A DNA stretch of 64,000 bases from Pseudocercospora fijiensis CIRAD86 (lineage: Eukaryota > Ascomycota > Dothideomycetes > Mycosphaerellales > Mycosphaerellaceae): assembly GCF_000340215.1 (NCBI RefSeq), contig NW_006921533.1, positions 2,667,386-2,731,385 on the forward strand. The letters are read 5' to 3'. The position numbers were made by a program, and so were the translations under genes. The notes beneath the pieces are model-generated. The model saw only the letters and a list, made by a program, of their open reading frames with translations. It did not search any database and was not told where the DNA came from. This document shows positions 56,741 through 64,000 of this stretch, piece after piece. Numbering within the stretch: the stretch's first letter is position 1; every line of letters begins with the position of its first letter.

Positions 56741-57530
56741 GGATCGATAGGATCGTCGCGATCGGAAAAGAAGTTTTCGTAACGTAATACCTCGAAGAAG
56801 ACTAAGGATAAGAAATAGGTTGCTATAAAGCAGTATATATACGACGTCTGCGATCTAGCCGAAGGATAGAGCGGCTATAAGTAGGTAGGCAAGGTAACTA
56901 AGAAGTTCAATCTCGAGCGTTATTTAAGGGTTAACCTAGTCGCTTATTATAAGGAGGTTAAAGAGAAGGACTATTATTAGGAGAGCTAGCTATAACCGAT
57001 CGACGATAATAATAAGGCTTCTAAAGAAGATAGAGCGTATAGCCGTACCTACGACCGCTTATTCGAATAGTTAGAAGAAGGGTTAACTAATCCTCGTATA
57101 GATATATACTTCTATACGAAGCCTCGTCTAGTAGGCGTAGGTCTACTTGCTTTACCTTAACGATAAGGTAGTAAGGCAAGGAAGGGGACTCCTAGTTAGT
57201 AATAGCTCGCCTTAGCGGATATATAAGTAATAGAATTAAATACCGCTAGTAACTTCAAGGTCAATATTCGAGCCGAGTTTGCCTATAATCTAGTAGGTTA
57301 TCGTAATATAAAGATCAAAGATCTAAAGACTTGCTACTAGCGCAATCCTACTAAGCAAGACGTACCCGACGAGCACTAGTTAATAACTAGTAAGGTAATT
57401 AAGCTGCTAGCGAGGAAGATTGCTACTTAGGAGTAGAAATTTAGCGATCTAATGTACCTAGAGGTGCTCGTCTTAATAATAAAGCTCTACTTCGAAAGAG
57501 ACGTTACTAAGAAGGTTGCTAAGTAGCTTA

Positions 57531-58860
57531 GGAAGAAGGGTGTTGCTATAGGTGTAAGAAGGGTATGTTAGTAGGTAGATAGGGTAGTAGTAGGTACGAG
57601 TAGTATTCGATAAGGAGCTAGGAGGAGAGGGAGGAAGGCAGGAGAGTTGGCCTAACGCCAAGCGCCAAGCCCTGCCTAAGGCATTAAGACCCTAGCTTCA
57701 CTCGGCCTAGTTATATGCCAATCACGTATAGCCTCTTTAGCCCTAATATACGCTTCCCTTCTAAAGGCCGCGCCCTCGTAGCCGGTCTTTGTCCTAGTCT
57801 CAACCTCTATTGCTACTAACTTAGTAGATCTAATAAGCTACTTAGCCCGCGCTAAATTAAACACTTAACTACCTAATTATATAACTATATTAAACCTTAC
57901 CTCTAACAATATAATATACAACTCCAACTGCGCTATCTCTATATATAATAAACTATAAAGTGATATATATCTATAAGAATTAAAGGCCTTCGACTAATTA
58001 TAATACGAGCGCGTCTTCCTTACTATAATAGGTAGACGTACGAGGTATTGTAGCACTGCCTCCGTTCTAAGTAATATCGTATCGAGTTCTTTGCGTCTAC
58101 TCTTAAAAGACCTAGTAATATCCGCTTCCGAGGGTTTGTCCGTTCCGAGGGTTATTATTCTTATTATTCGTAGTTTCGCTAGCCCTAATTAGCTAGGTTT
58201 AGTAGCCTTTAAGTGTCAATCTTATCTTATCTTTTTAAAAAACACAGCTCGTCTAGTTTCTATAGGTAAAGGCTATTATAAGTGCAGTAGTAGAGGTTCG
58301 CCTCGCTTAAAGGGTTAGATAGATCGAGGAGTAACCTATTGTCCGCAAGATCGACCCCGGCTAGCTTAGCTCTATAGTTTTGCCCTTAGTTAGTCTATTA
58401 GTCGCTCAATCTTTTAACTTAGTTAAAGTTTTAACTTAGCCTTAAAGTTTTGATTAAACCTTTAACAGGCTTAAGGCTTTAATTAAAGTTTTGATTAAGG
58501 GTGCCTTAGGCTCGTAGTGTAGGTGAGGTTGTATCTATAGGCGTAGCGACAATAGCAAGTAATATTAACAATAGTAGTACTAGTCGTCTTAGCGCTAACT
58601 TTACCTTGCTTTCGATTTCCTTCTTCGACTAACAACATACTTCGCAACACTATTACTAATATAGCCGCGCCGGCCGTGTCGTCTTCGCCGATTGCCTAGG
58701 CCTCGAGGCCCCGATAGAATAAGGGAACAAGAGGGGGACCTGTAGGGCGCGTTAGTAAAGAGGTAGAGTCCTTAAAAGAGTATACGATTGATTAATAGAC
58801 GCGTCGTAGCGCGCCTAGTATAGTCTTATTGTCCTAGTTTATCGGCCTCTAATTAGTTAG
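57531..58860. other. unassigned repeat DNA
   Basis: 57,640-57,990 has less RIP damage (CpA retained) and may be an LTR or another fragment. 58,430-58,510 has repeated TTAAAGTTTT/TTAAGGC phrases. 58,600-58,860 has a short + strand protein-like stretch (RWNKGTRGGPVGR-like) that I cannot place. The 3' LTR expected for the chromodomain element was not identified. Confidence 0.35.
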
Positions 58861-58886
58861 CTAATAGCACCCCGGGGGTAGCATTG
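58861..58886. repeat. punctuating palindrome next to the chromodomain element
   Basis: CTAATAGCACCCCGGGGGTA then GCATTG, 13 bases past the stop codon of the - strand pol. Same core and flanks as the 15 sites in copies A, C and D, but in a different retrotransposon. Confidence 0.75.
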
Positions 58887-58899
58887 TTCCTAGGCGACA

Positions 58900-61800
58900 T
58901 TATAGGCCCTTAGCCTTCTTCTTGTTCTTTATACTAGTCCAATACTCATCTAATAACTTAGTTATATCCTTAAACGAGTCTTCGGCCTCCTATAAGTCCT
59001 ATTTAGGTAAATAGCCTTGCTATCTTAGGAGGTACTCCTTCTTGCCTCGCCTAGTCCGATAATCTAGGATACGTTCTATAGACTATAGCTCTTTACTATC
59101 CGCTAGTATATCTTCGTGTTTAGCAGGGGCTTTATCCCCCTCGCGTAGGTAATATAGCTTAAGGAGGGATATATAGAAGGTATTATAGATAGTGTAATAA
59201 GGAGGAAGCTATAACTAATAGGCCTATGCGGAGGAGCCCTTAACTTCTCGAATACGGAATAGACTAATGTACCTTAGTGCCAGTTTAGGGCGTGTTTTGC
59301 TATTAGGTAATAGGTGTTTACGGATGCGGAGGTTCTTCGTACTAAGCATAACTATATCGCCTTGTTTGAAGGTTATTAGCGTATAGTGTTTGTTATAGTA
59401 GGCCTTCTAATAGGCCTAGGCCTTTGCTAGTTTGTTAGCTATCTTAGCGTGAATCTCTCGCATCTTTTGAACCCTCTTAATAGCCGCTAGTGTCTTAGGT
59501 GTTAGTACTTAACACGCTTCCCTTTCCTTGCGCTCGGCCTCGAGCGATAGGGGATCTTATAGCATAGCTGCGTTCTAGCCTATTATAGCTATATATAGTA
59601 ACACCTTGGTTAATAAGTAGACACTATTATTGTATACGAATTTAGCTAGCTATAGGAGGTTGACCTAGTCGTTAGGGTTCTCGTTAATGTAACTGCGTAG
59701 GTACTACTGCAGGGTAGCATTCTGCCTTTTAGTCTAACTATCTGTTTGTAGATAGAATACTATAGACAGGCGATGCTTGAGTCTTAGCTATAGGCAAATC
59801 TTACTCTAATAGTAAGATATAAATGTCGAGCCCCGGTCGGAGACTATCCCCTTAGGGGTTCCCTAATAGCTATAGAAGATGTTGTTCTACAACGACTTAG
59901 CTAGGTTAATAGCCGTCTAATCCTTTCGGGTAGGAATATAACGAGCGCCCTTAGTGAACCGATCTACGACAACTAGGATAGCATTATATATATCCTTGCT
60001 ACCCCTACGCTTAGTAGGCAGGAGGCCTGTAATAAAATCCATTATAAGCTTAGCAAATGGCTTCTTTAGAATAGGGAGTGAAGACAACTCGCTAAATAGT
60101 AAGTGCTTTAGTGCTTTAACTCGTTAATATACGGTATACGTGTTTACGTAGTCCTTTATGTCCCGCTTACTATTTAGCTAGTAGTATGTGCGCGATAGTA
60201 GCTCGTGCGACCTCTCTATACTATAGTAACCGGCAAGCTCACTATTATAGTGTCGCTTAAGAAGCTCTTATTAGATCGAATGTTTAGCGGGGACATAGTA
60301 TCTGCCCTTGAACTTTAAATAACCTTTGTTATCGATCGACTAGTTATTACTCTTACTAGATCGAGTCTTTCGCCTACTTACAAGCTTGTCTATACGTTTA
60401 GCAGCAAAGGCGTCCCTCTACTAAGCCCGTAATAGCTTATCTATAAACGATTGACTATCCCTATTTATAAGGTTATTTAATAGCACCCTCGCTATTAAAC
60501 GAGGTACGCATTGTATACATCTAATAGCACTAGTAGCCGGATTAACTGCATTAGTGCTTTAATCGCTGTTACTATATATAGCGATATCGACTAGGGAGTT
60601 ATTATAACTTCTCCTGTCTATGTCCTTAGCTCTTGCCTTAACACGCACTATTAATATAGCAAGAGCATTAACATACTTTAAGCCGTCGCGGAGTCCGGTA
60701 AGCCGCTTATCCTACGCTTGCTTATTAATAATACGGGCTATAGCAATCTTATACTATAGGGTTAGAAACAAAGAATTAATGTGTTAGGTTTCGCTATCGT
60801 AATTAGGTCGCCTCGATAGGCTATCGGTAGGGTTACTTACGCCTAGCCGGTATAACACATTAAAATCAAACCCGGCGAGGTAGACGGCCTATCTAGCCTA
60901 TCGACCTATAACCCTAGTAATCTTAGTAATGCTACGGAGGTTGTTATAGTCTGTATAGACCTAAATAGTATACTAAGCACTATCGAGATAGTAGCGCTAG
61001 TGCTTAAAGGCCTCGACAATAGCTAGGAGCTCTTGCTTATATGTCTCGTAGCGACGCTCTATATTAATCATCTTCCTCGAGAAGAAGGCAATCGGGTGCT
61101 AGTAATAGTTATTATCTAATTGCTAGGATATAATAGCCGATATAGCGAACTGTAAAGCGTTAGTCTCAATTCGGATCTGCTTGTTTAGCACGAAATAGTA
61201 TAACAAGGGGACTTTAGTAAAGCGTCGCTTCAGACCGTTAAAAGCGGCTTATACTCTATTAGTTTATTTGAATTCTCTAGTCGGGTTAGCCTTAGTTTTA
61301 GTAAGCTTAGTTAGTAGCATTACGTGCCGCGAGTAACCTTCGATAAATCGACGGTAGAAGTTAGCAAAACCTAGGAATAATTGAAGCTCTTTAATACTAG
61401 TAGGCGTCGGCTACTTAGTAATAGTCTTAATCCGATTAGGATTAGCCTTAACACCCTCGGTTAATACGAGGAAGCTAAGGAAGGACACCTCTTTAGTAGC
61501 AAAGGTACATTTAGAAGGCTTGTAATATAGGCTATAGGCCTGTAGGCGGTCGAGGACCTTTCGTACTATAGCCTAGTGTTCTGCAATGTTAGGTAAGTGC
61601 GTATAAACTAGGATATTATCTAGGTAAACTATACAGAGGTGATCTAATAGGCCTAATAGGGCCCGATTAATATAGGACTAGAATGTTATAGGGGCGTTTG
61701 CTAGCCTAAATAGCATAACTAGATACTCGAAATAGCTATAGCGGATATAGAAGGCTGTTTTCTATTTATTACCCTTACGGATGCGGATGCGATAGTATGC

Positions 61801-62950
61801 ATCCTTAATGTCTAATATAGTGTAGTAGTAAGCACTAGAAAGGCGATCGAGGGTCTTATTAATAAGAGGAAGTGGATAGCGATCTTTAATAGTAATAGTA
61901 TTAAGCCTACGATAATCGATATAGAGGCGTAGGCTACTATCCTTCTTTAGTACGAACAGGATAGGGGCACTAGTAGGGCTGTTACTGTACCGTATCCGGC
62001 TATTAGCTAGGTTTTCCTCTAGGTACTTACGCAATATAGCAAGCTCTCGTTTACTAAGGTTGTAGAGGGGGCTAAAAGGAACCTCCTTACCCTCTATAAT
62101 GTTAATCTTATAATCCGTCTCCTTAAACATAGGCAACGTCGATGCTAAGTGGTGTTTAAACACATTAATATAGGTCTCTCGAATAGGCTCCGGTATACGC
62201 TTAAGCTGTTTAGGGTCTATACTATTAGGGGGCATAGGTTTATCGTTATTACTACCGAGTAGGTCGGCAGTTAGATTAGCTAAGGCGGAGGCTAGTATTA
62301 GGTTACTAATAAATAGGACCCTAATATTATTAGGATACTCGCTAATGTCGATGTGTTTAATGTCCTCTTTCCGAGCGATTCTAAATCGCTATTGCTAGCT
62401 GCCTAAGTCTATAACTATAGCATAGTACTTAAGAACAGGGTTGCTAATAACAATGTTAGATAGGAGGCTATCTATGTCTACCGCGTAGGTAGTAAAGTTT
62501 AGTAGGCGCTTATTGCCGAGGTCGTCCTTTAGGGCTATATAGACATAGTAGGCCCTATAGGTCAAGTGCCGAGCGTTATTAAACCAAGCAAGGGTTGGCA
62601 GGTTAGTCCTAGGCAGTTATCGAAGGTCTAATTGCTTAGCTAGGCGATAGCTAATAAGGGCACTAACTGAATTTCCTAGATCTAGTGTAACCTTAGTCTT
62701 GTAGTTAGTCCTATACGTATCCGATACGCCTGCTAGTATAATACCTAAAGCGCTAGCAGTTAGCTACCCTAGGTCAACCCGAAATAGAACATCGCTAACT
62801 AAGATACGGAGCGGTAGTTTCTACTGCCGTAGCCGTCCGGCGCGTAGACGCGTTGTTTGTTGTTTCCTATATTGTCGCCCTTGCTATCGCTCGTAGTAGT
62901 ATACGCTCGTAGTAGTATACGCTTTGTAGGAGGTATTATTGTCGCCGCCT
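58900..62950 (-). pseudogene. chromodomain Ty3/Gypsy (chromovirus) protease-pol, RIP-degraded
   Basis: Read on the - strand: retropepsin with LDLGNSVSALIS (~62,660-62,690). RT starts in the stop-free window 62,235-61,762 ([39 protein letters not shown]); the catalytic motif is YLDN instead of YxDD (~61,611-61,628, a RIP change). RNase H is at ~61,250-60,830, ending DSLSRRPN. Integrase follows with IMDFITGLLP, IVSDRGSTF and a TD-TKRQNA segment where the catalytic Glu is now Lys. A C-terminal chromodomain (KKEYLLRWQGYLPKWDLWEA, with TAG at Trp/Gln positions) is at ~59,075-58,920. The stop is TAA 58902-58900. The gag knuckle and both LTRs are not clearly seen; the 5' part stops near 63,000. Confidence 0.82.
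62891..62927. repeat. 17-bp direct repeat
   Basis: Two copies of CGCTCGTAGTAGTATA in tandem, upstream of the protease region of the chromodomain element. Confidence 0.7.
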
Positions 62951-63040
62951 TGTACTTACTCGCTCTTATTAAAATAGCACTATCTCTATTATATTATAGC
63001 TTCCGAGACCTTGTTGTCGCCGCCGCCGCCGCCTAGTACT

Positions 63041-64000
63041 ACAAGAGTCGCGTTAATCGTTGCTTCTACGACCGAGCGGCTGTCTATTTCGAGCCTATTA
63101 AATCCGGCGGAACGCGACGATATTATCGACTATCTCGTTAACAACCGTAACGCGTCGAAGCCTCCTCCGGTCGAGCGTGTTTAGTTACTAAATACTAGTA
63201 ATAAGGACTAGGCGTTAGAGGATAGTAAGGATAGCGGCCGTAGTAAAGAAGGCGCTAAAGAACGCGACGAGGAAGGTAGTAACGGCAGTAGTAGTAAGGT
63301 CGATAGTAACGGCGGTAGTAGTAAAGTCGATAGCGCGCCGATACCTCGTCGCCGCGGAAAGCGCATTAAAGTAACGGTTGTCGAAGATAGATATACTATT
63401 CTACGCGCGCCTGCTAATCTAAGAGCGCTACGTAAGAAGTGGTTAGCTGTTCTAGACGACCCTAACAATAATAATAGCGAGAAGGGCTTTACCGTAACGG
63501 CGGCGGAGTTTAATGTAATTTAGCTATATATTAACAACTTCTAGGTATATATAGCGCGCCGAGCGGATAAACTTAGTCGCTAGTATACATTGTATAAGTG
63601 TCGATTTGGCTTTAAAGCGCATTAGTAGAGGCAGAAGCACTATAGTAGATATAAGAAGAAGAAGGAAAAGAAGATAGAAGAAGCCGTAGCGTGTCCGCTA
63701 ACTATACGCGTTAATAAGAATACAGCGCTCGAGAATGAAGATAAACCGGACGGCAATCGCGTAGTAGTTAGCTATACTATCTTCTGTAACAATCGGCGCC
63801 TAGTCGAGCACTATCTAGGCTGTTACTTGCAAAAAATAGATATATATCGCCTATATAGCGCTCTTTAGAACGCGGTTAGTTAGCAGGTGTATACTAGCTA
63901 GCGGCCGTACTAAGTATAGGATCGAATGCGTAGTAAGGACTGCAAAGTCGCGTACGAGACCTTCTAAGCCGCTAGCGGCGAGCAGATGTCGCGCGACGAC
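63041..64000 (+). pseudogene. unrecognised + strand ORF, runs off the window
   Basis: A single frame with only RIP-type stops (TAG/TAA). N-terminal part: SLLNPAERDDIIDYLVNNRN. A Ser/Gly/Asp-rich repeat stretch at ~63,270-63,330 follows, then a basic patch (PRRRGKRIKVTVVEDRYTIL). A Cys/His/Lys-rich region comes next (KCRFGFKAHW, KKKKEKK, ACPLTIRV, then IFCNNRRLVEHYLGC) that could be a zinc-binding DNA-binding domain of the FLYWCH/FAR1 kind found in some transposases; that is a guess. The end is outside the window. Confidence 0.4.
63271..63332 (+). repeat. ~27-bp tandem repeat in ORF
   Basis: Two units of GTAACGGCRGTAGTAGTAA plus RGTCGATA, in phase with the reading frame (SNGxSSKVD repeats). 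Confidence 0.75.

Larger units (their letters stand above)
55788..56787. mobile_element. non-autonomous inverted-repeat element of exactly 1,000 bp
   Basis: Ends TTACGTTACGAAAAC and GTTTTCGTAACGTAA are exact inverted copies; the similarity extends inwards over ~50 bp with GATCGCGACGATCCTATCGAT on the left. TA flanks both ends (55786-55787 and 56788-56789). The subterminal parts carry short GATC-containing tandem repeats; the centre is AT-rich and non-coding and contains a long foldback. Its composition shows little RIP. The TA target suggests a Tc1/mariner-type helper, which is inference. Confidence 0.85.
55381..57530 (+). pseudogene. unrecognised + strand ORF split by a 1,000-bp inverted-repeat element
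   Basis: Left part (55,381-55,785) is basic and low in complexity (RKLGSAGNKKQADKT) and ends YTRERLTNKKGLRLLDYKG. Right part (56,790-57,530) continues in the same frame once the insertion and one TA are removed: SKKTKDKK, IKQYIYDVCDLAEGWSGYKQ, VTKKFNLERYLRVNLVAYYK. Stops are of the RIP type. I do not recognise the family; it may be a DNA-binding or accessory protein of the element carrying the divergent integrase gene. The 5' end and true stop are uncertain. Confidence 0.45.

Noticed and set aside
57473..57661. 62-codon - strand ORF
   Set aside because: Pro/Ser/Tyr low complexity opposite the tail of the + strand ORF region, with no domain.

Overview
This looks like a filamentous ascomycete chromosome (Pezizomycotina, probably Dothideomycetes; an inference from gene types, short GT-AG introns and repeat-induced point mutation, RIP). 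Two compartments meet at an assembly gap (8,060-8,207). Left of it (1-8,059) is ordinary gene-bearing DNA. Right of it (8,208-64,000) is a gene desert made of nested transposable elements damaged by RIP: CpA/TpG has become TpA almost everywhere, so CAG, CAA and TGG codons read as TAG or TAA. Gene compartment: the 3' end of a YVC1-type vacuolar cation channel gene (+), a frameshifted fragment of a 3-hydroxyisobutyrate dehydrogenase-like gene (-), an intact Gfo/Idh/MocA oxidoreductase (+), an unrecognised 430-residue protein (-), a three-exon aquaporin (-) and a weakly supported small ORF (+). No cluster logic links them. Repeat compartment: a ~3.7-kb DNA element with 20-bp terminal inverted repeats (8,208-8,227 and 53,898-53,917) has been split by two LTR retrotransposons of one ~12.3-kb Ty3/Gypsy family: copy A (11,410-23,742) and copy C (24,010-53,670). 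Copy C's pol is split by a third copy, D (29,182-46,562), and D's third ORF is split by a Tad1/I-like LINE (39,638-44,533). The order is DNA element, then C, then D, then LINE; A also entered the DNA element. Further right come an integrase-core fragment (-), an unrecognised + strand ORF split by an exactly 1,000-bp inverted-repeat element (55,788-56,787), a chromodomain Ty3/Gypsy pol on the - strand (58,900 to ~62,950), and another unrecognised + strand ORF running off the end. The most interesting object is the 12.3-kb LTR family. It has 280-bp LTRs, 4-bp target duplications at (C/G)TAG, a gag-protease ORF (~950 codons), a pol ORF (~1,248 codons, different frame) and a third sense ORF of ~910-920 codons between integrase and the 3' LTR that I cannot assign. 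All three ORFs differ between the three copies only by whole codons, even across the nested insertions. A 25-35-bp palindrome centred on TACCCCGGGGGTA sits at the same five places in every copy (before gag, at the gag-pro/pol junction, twice between pol and ORF3, after ORF3) and once more 13 bp past the pol stop of the unrelated chromodomain element.
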